A stretch of 64,000 bases of DNA from Scilla litardierei (taxonomy: Eukaryota > Streptophyta > Magnoliopsida > Asparagales > Asparagaceae): contig CM061142.1 in NCBI GenBank assembly GCA_030789695.1, forward strand, positions 42,517,375 to 42,581,374. Direction: 5' to 3'. A program made the translations under genes and the position numbers. Position 1 is the first letter of the stretch. Each line of letters starts with the position of its first letter. Shown here one piece after another: positions 23,223-34,176 of this stretch. The notes below the pieces were generated by a model that did no database searches, was not told where the DNA came from, and was given only the letters and a program-made list of their open reading frames with translations.

Positions 23223-23593
23223 TTAGCTATAGACCGGCAACAGCGCGAGAGCGTGAGCTAGGTTTTACATTCAGTTGCAACTAGTTCATCCGAAATTCTA
23301 CTCTAGCAATTGTGATACCAATGAATCACATTGACGAGATACGGTGAGTAGCGGGGATTCCTTATTCCTAGGCGTCTTTATTTGATTTTATATCTCCATA
23401 CTTTGTCTGACGATTGTGACAGGATCGTCGAAAGGCAAATTCTCACTCTTCTGTTCCTATAGCCAGGTTGTTCGGAGAAGGCACTGTCATACGTCCTCCC
23501 TGTGTTCGATACCCGCTCGCCGCTACACCGTGCGCTTGCGGTAAAACTACACGGTCGCTCTTTTAGGTGTACGCCCGGAGCCGATCAAGTTGT

Positions 23594-23610
23594 TGGCGTC
23601 GTTGCCGGGG
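23594..23610 (+). promoter_or_regulatory. Primer-binding site, tRNA-Asp type
   Basis: TGGCGTCGTTGCCGGGG lies 6 bases after the LTR. It differs by one base from TGGCGCCGTTGCCGGGG, the tRNA-Asp site typical of Athila and Tat elements. Confidence 0.9.
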
Positions 23611-23728
23611 AGGCGATTGTGTTTGATCCTACCACCCTAGCTATTTCTGTCTTTTTGTTTTATTTCTTTATTTTTATCTAACCCTTCCATTGTGCTAATC
23701 ACTTCTTTGAAACTTTGTTTTCCCGTGC

Positions 23729-25294
23729 ATGTACACGAGATCCACTGCGGACCCCATTGATATATTGTTTGATCCTGAGATCGAGCGTACATTGCGGAGA
23801 ATCAGAGCGGAGAGGAGACCCGATACGGAAGGGAGGTTTATGAACGTCCAGGAGACGCCTGAAGAGTTAGTGGCAAGAATGGCGAGGATTATTTCTATTC
23901 GAGATAGGCTCCGGCCTAAGACTTCCTCCACGACCTCGTCCATAGCCATGCCGGAGTTGGCGGCCGACAAGAATTTTGAGTTGAAGACCGGGCTTGTGGT
24001 TCTGATGCAGCAGGATCCATTTCATGGGAACGCCCATGAGAATCCCCACTACCACATCCAGCTCTTCCTATCAAAGTGCGCCACCTTCCAGATGCCGGGC
24101 GTTACCCTAGATGCCATCAGACTGCGACTCTTCCCCTTCACATTAAAGGATAAAGCTCTTTATTGGTTGAGGACACAAGCTGAGAGAGTCTTTACCACAT
24201 GGGATGAGTTGGCAAGCGCGTTCATCGACAAGTTCTATCTGCCTTCCAAGACGATAAAGATTAGGAGTGCTCTCATGTCCTTCAAGCAAGGACCTCAAGA
24301 GACACTCTACGAGGCTTGGGAGCGCTTCAAAGACCTGCAGCATCAGTGCCCCCACCATAGCATTGAAGATTGGGAGCTAGTCCATAGCTTCTACAATGGT
24401 CTCCAACCGGGGACCAAGCAGATTATTGATGCCGCGGCAAATGGGGCCATCCTATCGAAGACTCCCGACGAAGCTACGGCATTAATTAAGGAGATGGCCT
24501 CGAACAATCAACAATGGGGCGACGAGCGAGGACACTCTTCGTCCTCCTTGAAGCCATCTAGCATCTATGAGGCAAAGGCCGTGGCGGAGCTGACCAACAA
24601 GTTCGATTCTCTCCACAAGGTAGTGGAGAGACTGGAGAAGTATATTACGGAGCCCCAAGGAACCCCTTCCACATCCGCACCAACAAATCAAATGTGTGAT
24701 TGGCAAGACCAATCCCAAGCTATGTATTTGGGAGGAGAACAAGGAGAGGGATCTTTGGAGCAAGTTCAATACGTCACGGGGAACCAAGGATATTGGGCCA
24801 ATCCGGCCACTAGAAACCATCCCGGTTTCTCCTATGCAAACAATGATGGAGCATTGAACCCGCCGCAACAACTACCTCAACAAGCTCGATCACCACCACA
24901 ACAACAACAACATTATCCACCGAGGGGGCCTCCGCAACAAAATTTCCCACCAAAGCAACAAGTTGGACCCTATAGGCCGCCCGGATACAATCAAGGTTGG
25001 AGAAATCCAAACCCTCCACAAGCTCAACAACGATCTGAATTTGAAGCTAAGGTGGAGGAGTTTATGGTCGAGCAGAAGAAGATTAATGCTTCCTTGAAGG
25101 CGGGCCAAGACTCTCTTACCACTGTCATTGGACAAATTGCGGAGCAACTTACGTTGCTCAATAGAAACAGTCAACAGTTACCGGCTCAACCCGAGCAAAA
25201 TCCACGGGGCAACACCGACCACATCAACGCTGTTGTTGCAGTTACTACGACAGGCGGGAAGGATACCACTCCCGTCATGATTCCTACCGAGTAG
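23729..25294 (+). CDS. gag: Athila-like gag
   Basis: This 521-residue capsid precursor contains the gypsy Retrotrans_gag domain at about residues 100-255: LFPFTLKDKALYWL, FTTWDELASAFIDKFY, QGPQETLYEAWERFKDL and LVHSFYNGL. A Pro/Gln-rich region (about 370-430) and a short coiled-coil-like C-terminus follow. No zinc knuckle is visible. Translation from the ATG at 23729 (MYTRST) is favoured because homology starts soon after. The frame ends at a single TAG (25292-25294) and continues in the same frame into protease, so gag-protease was one ORF. Either the TAG is a recent CAG-to-TAG change or it is read through. Confidence 0.92.
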   Translation: MYTRSTADPIDILFDPEIERTLRRIRAERRPDTEGRFMNVQETPEELVARMARIISIRDRLRPKTSSTTSSIAMPELAADKNFELKTGLVVLMQQDPFHGNAHENPHYHIQLFLSKCATFQMPGVTLDAIRLRLFPFTLKDKALYWLRTQAERVFTTWDELASAFIDKFYLPSKTIKIRSALMSFKQGPQETLYEAWERFKDLQHQCPHHSIEDWELVHSFYNGLQPGTKQIIDAAANGAILSKTPDEATALIKEMASNNQQWGDERGHSSSSLKPSSIYEAKAVAELTNKFDSLHKVVERLEKYITEPQGTPSTSAPTNQMCDWQDQSQAMYLGGEQGEGSLEQVQYVTGNQGYWANPATRNHPGFSYANNDGALNPPQQLPQQARSPPQQQQHYPPRGPPQQNFPPKQQVGPYRPPGYNQGWRNPNPPQAQQRSEFEAKVEEFMVEQKKINASLKAGQDSLTTVIGQIAEQLTLLNRNSQQLPAQPEQNPRGNTDHINAVVAVTTTGGKDTTPVMIPTE

Positions 25295-25297
25295 CCC

Positions 25298-26386
25298 GTG
25301 GTGGAGATTGTAGAGCCAAGCGAGCCGGTCATTGAAGTTGAGAGAGAGAAAGAGCCGCAAAGGGAAGAAAAGTCCAAAGAGGAGCAATTGATTGAAGAGA
25401 GGCGTTTTATGCCACCAATCCCATTCCCTCAGAGGCTTGCTAGAGCAAAAATGGAGAAATGGCTAGCCAAGTTTCTCGAGTATTTGAGAGGGGTAAGCCT
25501 CAACATTCCTTTCCTCGACGCTATCGTGGAAATCCCGACATACGCCAAGTTTCTAAAAGATTTGATCACGGGAAGAAAAAGGAAGGAGAAAATCATGCTC
25601 GCTGAGGAGGGTACTTGGTTCACCAAGAGAGAGAAGGAGCCCGCCAAATTCAAAGACCCGGGGAGTTTCCGAATTCCTTGCACCTTAGGCGGCGTCCCTC
25701 TACAAAAGGCGTTAGTGGACTTAGGGGCTAATGTTAGCCTCATGCCTCTCTCTATGTTCCTAAGACTAAACACCGGCACAAAATTGAAACCTACCGACAT
25801 GCGGATACAACTAGCAGATGGTCGGATCACAAGGCCGGTAGGGATCGCAGAGGATATCCCGTTACAAGTCCCGGGGGGCATATGTTTGTCATGTGACTTC
25901 GTGATCATGGATGTCAAGGAGGAGGGAGATGCGTCGCTAATACTTGGACGCCCGTTCCTCGCCACCGCCGGTGTCATTGTCGACGTACGTGAAGGGACTC
26001 TTACATTGAATGTCGGCAACATCGAGGTGGAGCTTCATATACACAAGGCAATGAAACACATGCCTTATCATGAGGAGCTGGACTATATGGACCTCCTTGA
26101 CGAGGTCATTGAGGAGGCGATCCCCCATTCCATCGGCGCTCTATTCAAGGAAGATTTTGAGGAAGGGCCGGACTTAGGCCAAGAAGAAAAAATGGAGCAT
26201 TCCCCCGACCTCTCCATGGAAATTGATGAAGGCGACGCTGATGTCGCGAGAATACGAGAGCTCTGCAAGCTCTCAAAGATGAAGACTCCAAAGAAAGCCC
26301 CACCGATACGAAAATCGGTGTCATCGGTGAAGCCGAGGCCCGGAGCAAGCACTAGCTTGGGGGAGTCACCCCCTAACACTACCTGA
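25298..26386 (+). CDS. Athila-like aspartic protease (gag-pro continuation)
   Basis: In frame with gag after one TAG. The first codon here is GTG, so independent initiation is unlikely. An acidic/basic linker is followed by LARAKMEKWLAKFLEYL, FLKDLITGRKR and a retropepsin-like domain: RIPCTLGGVPLQKALVDLGANVSLMPLSM (active site DLGA, as usual for Athila) and ASLILGRPFLATAGVIVDV (second half). It would process the gag polyprotein. The frame ends at TGA 26384-26386 just after the protease domain, where RT should begin. Only linker sequence and no RT motif follows. Confidence 0.9.
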   Translation: MVEIVEPSEPVIEVEREKEPQREEKSKEEQLIEERRFMPPIPFPQRLARAKMEKWLAKFLEYLRGVSLNIPFLDAIVEIPTYAKFLKDLITGRKRKEKIMLAEEGTWFTKREKEPAKFKDPGSFRIPCTLGGVPLQKALVDLGANVSLMPLSMFLRLNTGTKLKPTDMRIQLADGRITRPVGIAEDIPLQVPGGICLSCDFVIMDVKEEGDASLILGRPFLATAGVIVDVREGTLTLNVGNIEVELHIHKAMKHMPYHEELDYMDLLDEVIEEAIPHSIGALFKEDFEEGPDLGQEEKMEHSPDLSMEIDEGDADVARIRELCKLSKMKTPKKAPPIRKSVSSVKPRPGASTSLGESPPNTT

Positions 26387-27696
26387 GGCAAAGGAGCACC
26401 AAGGAAGAACGCCCCGCCACAACATCCAGATTTAAGCGTTCTTCCCAATAAATTCGACGGGTGCATCTCATATGCACCCAATATCCCGCATTGAATTGAA
26501 AATCAAAGGGGGTCGAGCTCAAGACCTTAAACGAGCGCTTGTCGGGAGGCAACCCGATGGTTATCGCTTTATTTTTACTTTTCCTTTATTTTTGTTTTAG
26601 AAATTATTAGTGTTTTGAGTCGTTTGCCTACAAATTTCGTGATAACATGTCCTATTTTTCTTTGACAGGAGAAGAGAAAGGGATGTCTATCATTAGGAGG
26701 ATGAACAAGGCGACAAGGAGCGCTCCAGGAATGCGCTCGATGCTTAGGAGGAAGATGAAGTCGACTGGAGGAAGAAAAACAGAGTTTATAGCCCAAACGA
26801 AGCCAAACAGCAGAAAACAGGGTTCACTCGGCCGAGTATACTAGTCACTCGGCCGAGCACATAAGTTCGGCCGCCCGAGCGGCACACGAACGAGGGAAGT
26901 CTGCTGTACCCAACTCTCTGTTTCTTTTCTTTATTTCAGTATAATTGCCACTCGGCCGAGTATATATATTCACTCGGCCGAGTAAAACTGATACGCTCCA
27001 AGGGCGAGTATTGCCGAGTAGCTTGAGCCACTCGGCTGAATGGACTTTGTCCTCTCGGCCGAGGGTGGCAAAGACACTCGGCCGAGTCGTAAGCGGAGAA
27101 GAATTTTCCAAAATATTTCCGTTGCGTTCACTCGGCCGAGTCGTAACTTTTTCTATAAAAGGGGGAGCGGGACGGTGTGTTTTTCGAAACGAGAAAAAAA
27201 TCCCAAAATCACGACCGATCGTATCCCTCGCCCGCTGCCCCCCTCACTCGCCTAACCACTCGCCCCACCGCCGTGCTCGACCGACCACTGCCGGCCGACG
27301 CTCCCTCCGCCTCGTCCGAGTCGCCGCCGGAGACCCCACCTCCGGCCGAACTCCGGTAACGCGTTATCGCCCAATTTTCTTCTGTTTTGTGTATTTTTCG
27401 ACGATCCGTGTGTTTAACGAACCCCTACACCAAATTAAATTCGATTTCTATCTATTATACCCCTAACCCCTCATACATTTTGAATATTACTCGTTGATAT
27501 CTTCGTTTGATGTGCAGGGTATATTAGGGAGCTTAGGGGAGCCTAGGGGAGCTTCCGGGGAGCGATTTTGGCTTCGTGGAGGCGTGGTCTTCGCACGCAT
27601 CCACTTCGTTGCTCTCGCGGTGTGTCACGATATACTCGTTCCATTTATTTTCGCACGCCGTGTTTTTACTACTTTTGGTGAGCACCCGGGGCCCAC
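26387..27696 (+). other. Athila-like internal spacer replacing pol, with ACTCGGCCGAGT copies
   Basis: There is no RT or integrase. GGTCGAGCTCAAGACCTTAA then GCGCTTGTCGGGAGGCAACC (26514-26554) is the post-pol motif common to Athila and Tat elements, so pol was removed cleanly between protease and this point. At 26825-27150 about eight ACTCGGCCGAGT palindromes recur. Small open frames here are not supported. Confidence 0.75.
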
Positions 27697-28914
27697 ATGC
27701 CGCCCCGGACACGGCCACGCACCAGGAGAGCTTCCGCCAAGCGGAAGCGGTCGGCTGAGCCCGGCCCCTCCCACGAGGTGGAAGACTCTCCTCCGCCTAC
27801 ACCACCACACCCCGTTCACCCTGCACAGCCTGTAGACCCCGCATACCCCGCACAGCCTGCAGACCCCGAACACCCTGCACAGCCTGCTGCCCCCGTTCAC
27901 CATGCACAGCCACTCCCTGCCGACCCACATCCACTACCACCGCCACCGGCTCCACTTGTCGGGCCGCTGGGGATTACGTTCCGAGACGACGCACACCGCG
28001 TCGTTTTTGAACGCATTTCCCAGCGCTTGATTGTACCCTCCAGGTTCGCACACCTTGCAGACCTAGGATGCCTGGGGGTACTCGAGGGGATGCTCACGTT
28101 GTATGACAACGTGGGTTGGCGAGATTTTTTCCAGGTGTCGGCGGACACCTTTGTCCGCCCGACACTTGAGGTGCTTAGTTCTATTGCCCGGACCGACGAG
28201 GGATGCTCGTTTAGGTTCATGGACCGAGAGTGCCAGGTCACTCTCGGTATGATGATAGCTTTCTTTTCGTGGCCCGATGTCCCCGGGGCTGACCGTGGTT
28301 ACGCCCCCACTCACATTCCCCCACCTTCCTTCGATTCCGGCGCTTTCTGGGCCCGGATCACGGGTTTACCTGCTGCCTTCGACCCTAGTAGGGCCAAGAC
28401 CTCGGCCATCGTCCACCCTTGCCTCCGCATAGCTCAGCGCCTTATGGCGACTACCTTTTTGGCGAGGTATGAGCCTGGGACGATGTCCACGCCGGAGCTT
28501 TATATGCTCTATGCGATGACGCGCCCCAGAGCTCTAGCTAGGGATAGTGACGAGTTGGTCCCCGCCGTCGTGATTGATATCGCGAGCTGGTTTTTGGACC
28601 GCATCATCGTATCGGTGAGCGCTCGTTCACCGATATGTTACGGCGGTCTGATCACCCTGCTCGCCCTGATGACCGGCGAGGACTTTTCGGATGACCTGCG
28701 ACAAGCCCCGGGCCCCACTTCACTGTCCATAGACGTCATGGCCCCGGATGAAGATGCTACGTCCGCACGGTCAGCGGCACTGGGTTTGGTTGCACGGTCC
28801 CTACGGTGCGGATTACATGATCCTTCCGAGCCCAGCTCGGACACAGATAGCACCAGCACAGGTGGACTGGCTTCCGGCGATGGATCTCCTGATCCCCGCC
28901 GCCTACGTGCTTGA
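27697..28914 (+). pseudogene. Athila env-like ORF, N-terminal part
   Basis: It opens with a basic segment (MPPRTRPRTRRASAKRKR) and a Pro/His/Ala repeat region. A conserved domain follows (about residues 95-310) with VGWRDFFQVSADTFVRPTLEVLSS, FRFMDRECQVTLGMM and a region around MYAMTRPRALA. This resembles the ORF after pol in Athila elements (ATHILA ORF-1 family), called env-like by position. No signal peptide is evident. Homology moves to another frame near 28750-28800, so the last ~40 residues are out of frame. Confidence 0.7.
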
Positions 28915-29866
28915 GGCTGAGGAGGCCGAGCAGGCTGAGCAGGCCCACGCTGCACACACTACACCCGCTCACCCCGCTGCACACGCTGCACCCGCTCACC
29001 CCGCTGCACCCGCTGACCCCGTGGCCCCTCAGCAGCCTGATATTTCTGCTGCTCTCGACACCTCTGTCCACACTTCTGCCGGTGTCGGGAGTACACTCGT
29101 TGAGACCACCCCCACTACCTCCACGCTCACCACCACTCCCACCACAGCTGGCCCTCTGTCTATTGAGCCCGTTTCCTCCACCCTACCCGAGCGCCCACCG
29201 ACTATTGTTGAGAGCGGAGAGCTCTCTTTTGCTGCCATCGTGGAGACCGTGGTTGTCACCTCTGTCTCCACCGCAGCCGTACTTTCTGAGAGTGTCGTGA
29301 CGTCTGTTCCCACGTCTGTGTCACCGACCTCTCTGGCCGCCTCGTCGCCACTTTTATACTCCACTTCCGTTGCTGCTGCTTCCACCTCATACCAGCCTGC
29401 GCCCCAGCCTCGCACTGAGGCTAGGCCCACACTTGTGAGCACAGCACCTTTCCTCCACATGCCTGCTGAGCCCATCCACTACACCACCCGAGTCCGCCAG
29501 CCCCGTCCTGCACAGCACAGACAGGTGCGTCCCTCTGCACCACCTCCCCCCGACACTGTACTTCAGAGCATTCGTGCTCTCGAGGGGGCGGTGAGTGCCC
29601 TCAGAGGTGACCTCAGGACCATGTCTGCCACCGTCACCGCTATGGCCAGCCGCTTCGACCTACTTCCGGGCATTCACTATTGCCTCACTCAGATTCTCGA
29701 GCGGCTTCCTCGCGTACCCACACCCACCCAGCAGGTACCCACCCCCACTCCTACACACACCCAGCCTGCTTCCACACCCACACACCCACCCACTCAGCAG
29801 ACTGTTCCCCAGCCGCCGCCACCTCCTCCGCCTCAGGACGGAGACGGCGCAGCCCCACCCTCTTAG
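28748..29866 (+). pseudogene. Athila env-like ORF, C-terminal part after frameshift
   Basis: This frame picks up the conserved GPYGADYMILPSP and continues with a Pro/Thr/Ser/Ala-rich, mucin-like stretch to a C-terminal segment with a heptad-like pattern (LQSIRALEGAVSALRGDLRTM) and a polyproline tail. The first ATG overlaps the previous frame by ~165 bases, so it is best seen as the second half of one ORF. Its product is not known to have a proven role. The Thr/Pro-rich composition and lack of a clear membrane segment argue against a confident envelope call. Confidence 0.6.
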
Positions 29867-31027
29867 GCACCCTTGATGCCATTGATCCTTTTTACCATCG
29901 TGCTGCCCATCTCTGCTCGGTCCTGATGATTTTCCCCCCCCCCCCCTCCCCTCACTGTTTTTGGGTCCACATTTTGTTCATATCTTTCTATATCATTTTT
30001 GGGAGAGAGGGAGAGATTTTTGGTGTCACACTTTTATATCTGATTCACTCCTATATCTGCATGCATCATGTCCGCATCATATTTTTCATTTCGTTATTTT
30101 TATTTTCTTTCTCATCATGCATGCATCCTCACCTACCCCTCACATTACACGTCTCTCGGTGTGCCACACTTCGCACATTTAGGACACTGTGCACTTTAGC
30201 TTGGGGGAGTGAGTTCTCACGTTCTTTTTGATTTACCATCTTTATTTTTAGTTTTTTCACGCCATTTTCCGCATTTGCACTCACTTTCATCACTTTTTCT
30301 TTTTTTACCATGCATCACGTTTTTTCACATTTTCTTCGTGTGCTGCATCGTAAATAGCTTTATTTTCCCTCTTTATCTTTATTTCTTTTTCATCTCATGC
30401 TAGAGATGACTTTCCTGTGATGATGATGACGTGGAGTTAGCTTTCTCTATATGCATGCTATATTTGTCATGTCCTAGATTTTATTTCTGATATCATATGC
30501 TGTGATTTGCCTTGCATTTAGAGATAGTAACACACACTCTTTCAGCAAGAAAATGGATGAAATTTTATTATTAGATGAGTCTGAATATTCATATGTATGC
30601 AATCACAGAAAACACACCAAGATTCACGCATTGAATGCTTATATCTGGAGTACCGTTTTCTTTTCCTATATCACTTCTATTTGCATGATTTGTACATTTC
30701 ACTTCAGAATGATTGAATGATGTTAGCTATGATAAATCTGGATTAGTTAGCTTTTTGTAATCGAAACCAAGTAGATTTGATTACCCTGCTGAAGTTGTCG
30801 TGCACGTCCTATAGAGTGAACTGAGAGACATATTTATTTATTTCTCCACATATCTTGAACATCAATTCTCTATTTTAAAATCATTGGTGAATCTCCCCTT
30901 AGCGATTCTAATATATGACATTTCCCCCGTTATTAAAATCCTAGCTCCAAATTTTCCAAAACCAAAAAGAAAAAGAAAAATTCTTGTATATCATTATTTC
31001 TCTTTGATTTGGGATCATTGTGTATAT

Positions 31028-31061
<34 letters not shown>

Positions 31062-31460
31062 AAAATTTTCAAATGAGAACATTTCGCACCGTGCGAAAAT
31101 GTTTTTATCTTTTTTTTGAAATTTTTTTTTTCAAAAATTCTTTTTTCCACCCTCATTATATGTTGTTATACCCCCCTCAAAAAATAATGGTTGAGAAATA
31201 ATGTCATTTGGCCTTCGATCAAGCCATTTCATCAAATTCGCACGTTTTGAGACCGTTAAATTTGTAACGGGTGGATGGGTGCTCTAATGCCCAACGGGTT
31301 CACCCATTATTTTCACTGGGGTATATAATTGTATGGATTAAACATCAAAAAAAAAAATTTTGAAAGAAAATTTCAAAAAAATAAAAAAAAAGTTTTCGCA
31401 CGGCTTTCGCACGGGATTTTTCGCACCCGAAGATTGCCCTATATATATATATATATATAT

Positions 31461-31498
<38 letters not shown>

Positions 31499-32346
31499 AT
31501 ATGTGTGTGTATATATATATATATATACACACATATATACATATATACATATATATATATATATCTATATATATATATATACACACACATATACATATAT
31601 ATAAGAGAAAAAGAAAAGAAAAAGAAGAGAAAAGAGAGAAGAGTCTCAATAAACGATCCCATCTCATGTTCTCTCTTTCTTCCCTCTTTTTGTTTTTATC
31701 TTTATTACTTTTGGAGCTTCATAAAAATGGGGATGTAAATATTGTTTTTGTACCACCACGCTTATAGATAAGCTTGGGAGAGGGAATCCAATGATGTGTG
31801 AGAGAGTGACTACTTGACGGTGCACGACAACCTAGGCTAAGTAATATTCTATACTCGGTGAGATTGTTTTAGCTTCACGAAATCCAAAAATCTATGCCTA
31901 GCACTCATTTCATGAAATCCACGCTTTTCTATTCTTTCTATTCTATCGCATGATATTCTTATACTCCTCATAGAAAGCATTCAATTGAAAAGTGTGTGAT
32001 CTGCGATATTGTATACCGTTTTAAATGATTCAGACGATGCTAATTATAAAATTACTCCGTTTTTCATGCTATAACAATATTCTTGGGTTTTCTATTTCTA
32101 TTTGCACCATTATACTATGATATCGAAATAAAAGTCTTTGACATGTGTTTTACATTCGGTGCATGCTATATGAGTAAGCAAAACCCACGTCCTGAGGAAA
32201 ATGATCTAGCAGCTTCCCTCTTCGCTTTCTTCTTTCTTCTTCGTTTTTCGTTTTCTGTTTTTCGTCGTTTTCGTTTTTTGAATCCACCTGGTTAGCCTTT
32301 TACTTATCTTCCTTGAGGACGAGTAAGAGGTAAGCTTGGGAGATTT
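29867..32346 (+). other. Athila-like 3' untranslated region
   Basis: No gene is seen. It contains a C-run near 29935, AGCTTGGGGGAGTGAG at 30198 (a polypurine-like copy), two (TA)n tracts flanking a MITE-like unit, and AAGCTTGGGAGATTT before the 3' LTR (polypurine tract). Open frames at 31329-31767 arise from TA microsatellites. Confidence 0.8.
31029..31600. mobile_element. Micron-like MITE embedded in (TA)n microsatellites
   Basis: A core of ~380 bp (31060-31439) lies between (TA)n runs. Its ends begin GGAAAATTTTCAAATGAGAA and, on the other strand, GGGCAATCTTCGGGTGCG. Both are followed by GTGCGAAAA and then T-rich runs with TTTTTGAAATTTT, an imperfect inverted repeat. Elements of this design flanked by TA repeats are called Micron elements in rice. 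No coding capacity. Confidence 0.6.
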
Positions 32347-32639
32347 TGATCACTCCATATTTTACACCTTTTTTCCGCATGATTGCATGCCATTTAGATC
32401 GCTCAAATCACGTTTTTCACGATTTATCGACAATATTGCGATACATTTCACGATTTGTTGTTTTTGTCGTATTTCAGGGGATTTGGAGCGATTTGGAGTG
32501 ATTCCGAGATACACCTACTCCGGAGTGTCACCGAAGACTTCCCTGAGGGGTATTTTCAGATTGGAGAGGAGCGGAAGAAGAAAGAACGTCGTAGGAGCGA
32601 CGAGGAGGCAAAAACACTCAGAATGGGCATTTTTGGTGT

Positions 32640-33025
32640 CTCACTCGGCTGAGTGAAGGAGTCACTCGACCGACCAGAAGACCCCGCTCGGCCGGCCAGA
32701 TCGGACACGCTCCAAGTGTGCACTCGGCCGAGCATCAGAAGCCACATCGGCCGAGTGACGAAACCCTGTCCGCCCGAGTGGCACTCAGACGACGCCCATC
32801 AAAAACTCCCAACTTACTGTTTTTCGTCAGTCTGAGCATCTGAAGACCCACTCGGCCGAGTAGCAATTACCGACCGCCCGAGTGAAGAGAAGCCCATCGG
32901 CCGAGTGACGACAACTCACTCGGCCGAGCGACGCCCGAAGTGAAGACCCCCAAGACCCCAGACTTACTGGAAATTCTCAGGGTCTCCCACTCGGCCGAGC
33001 GACTTTTGTCACTCGGCCGAGTGAG
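32640..33025. repeat. Cluster of ACTCGGCCGAGT palindromes, 3' LTR
   Basis: Same as 22055-22440, with several CpG transitions relative to it. Confidence 0.9.
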
Positions 33026-33497
33026 CCGCGCTGCCTGTAGTGTAAATTGCGATTTTTAGGCTGCGCAGGGGCAATTTTGTCACAGTTTTTTGGGCGATTT
33101 TGGGGGGTATTTAACCCCTGATTCTAACCTAGGTTAGGGGGCTTTTTCCCTTGCTTTTTGCATCTTTTTAGATTAAACTTTTTAGCTTTTGATTCTTGTG
33201 ATTGGAGAGGAGAGAAAAGTTAATTTTTGTTGGATTCTTGGAGAACTAAATTGGTTTGTCTCCCTCTTCATTAAAAATCTCATTTTTATTGCTTATTTGA
33301 ATATTGCTATGAATTCTATTGCTATTTCAATTGATTATTCTTTCGTTTGTGATATGATTTGTGAGTAGTCCTAACGTCTTGGGGCGTGGGGATGAACCCT
33401 ACGAGCCCAATTTCTGATTTGTGATGATTTGGTAGAACTATTGGTAGAATTGCTATTAGGGTTAGTTTGGGATCGATTTATTACGGATAGCTAGGTG

Positions 33498-33805
33498 TTC
33501 ATATCGATTGGGATTTGCAAGAGATTGGATCCCAATTCGATAGGAAACCCTAGAAATCCGAATTGGGTTGAAATTGAGTTTCCGTAGTATCGGTTTGCAA
33601 GAGATTGGACCGATACTAGGGTTCTCGATTGCAATTTCATACTGATACCCGTTTGCAAGAGATTGGACGGGTAGGAACTATCCCAACCTAGGTCGTGGCC
33701 CGAGTTTGCACGAGAGTGGGCTCGGGACGCGATTGAACAATGATGTTGATCCTAATACTAGCTTGCCTAGGCTAGGGTTTGCAAGAGATTGGACCCAAAC
33801 CTAGG
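33498..33805 (+). other. Hairpin array, 3' LTR copy
   Basis: Five loops as in the 5' LTR. The third stem reads TACCCGT with ACGGGTA, fully Watson-Crick here. Confidence 0.75.
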
Positions 33806-34176
33806 TTATCTATAGACCGGCAACAGCGCGAGAGCGTGAGCTAGGTTTTACATTCAGTTGCAACTAGTTCATCCGAAATTCTACTCTAGCAATTGTGATA
33901 CCAATGAATCACATTGACGAGATACGGTGAGTAGCGGGGATTCCCTATTCCCTAGGCGTCTTTATTTGATTTTATATCTCCATACTTTGTCTAACGATTG
34001 TGACAGGATCGCCGAAAGGCAAATTCCCACTCTTCTGTTCCTATAGCCAGGTTGTTCGGAGAAGGCACTGTCATACGTCCTCCATGTGTTCGATACACGC
34101 TCGTCGCTACACCGTGCGCTTGCGGTAAAACTACACGGTCGCTCTTTTGGGTGTACGCCCGGAGCCGATCAACGAC

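Larger units (their letters stand above)
21764..23587 (+). repeat. 5' LTR of the Athila-like element
   Basis: It starts TGATCACTCC and ends GGAGCCGATCA. It holds ~10 copies of the palindrome ACTCGGCCGAGT or close variants (22055-22440), followed by a run of hairpins with a shared loop (22919-23222). The open frames at 21803-22369 and 22985-23221 lie wholly in the LTR and are not supported as genes. Confidence 0.95.
21764..34171 (+). mobile_element. Athila-like gypsy retrotransposon lacking RT and integrase
   Basis: This 12.4-kb plus-strand element has LTRs at 21764-23587 and 32347-34171, a tRNA-Asp-type primer-binding site, gag, protease, an env-like ORF region, a polypurine tract and a perfect target duplication ACGAC (21759-21763 and 34172-34176). 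The ~1.1 kb between protease and the env-like ORF has no RT, RNase H or integrase, so the element is non-autonomous. LTRs differ by roughly 1-2 percent by eye. It sits inside the 5' LTR of the SIRE-like copia and so inserted later. Confidence 0.95.
32347..34171 (+). repeat. 3' LTR of the Athila-like element
   Basis: It has the same ends as the 5' LTR and is 1 bp longer. It repeats the palindrome cluster (32640-33025) and the hairpin array (33498-33805). In the third hairpin a G in the stem is A here, turning a G-U pair into A-U. Confidence 0.95.

Noticed and set aside
29029..29475. Minus-strand open frame opposite the env-like ORF
   Set aside because: Shadow of a Thr/Pro-rich plus frame, with Val/Glu/Ser low-complexity product.
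28748..29866. True viral envelope glycoprotein
   Set aside because: No signal peptide, no clear transmembrane segment and no cysteine pattern. Env-like only by position and Athila precedent.
31329..31767. Tyr/Ile-rich open frames on both strands
   Set aside because: They are translations of (TA)n and (TATG)n microsatellites.
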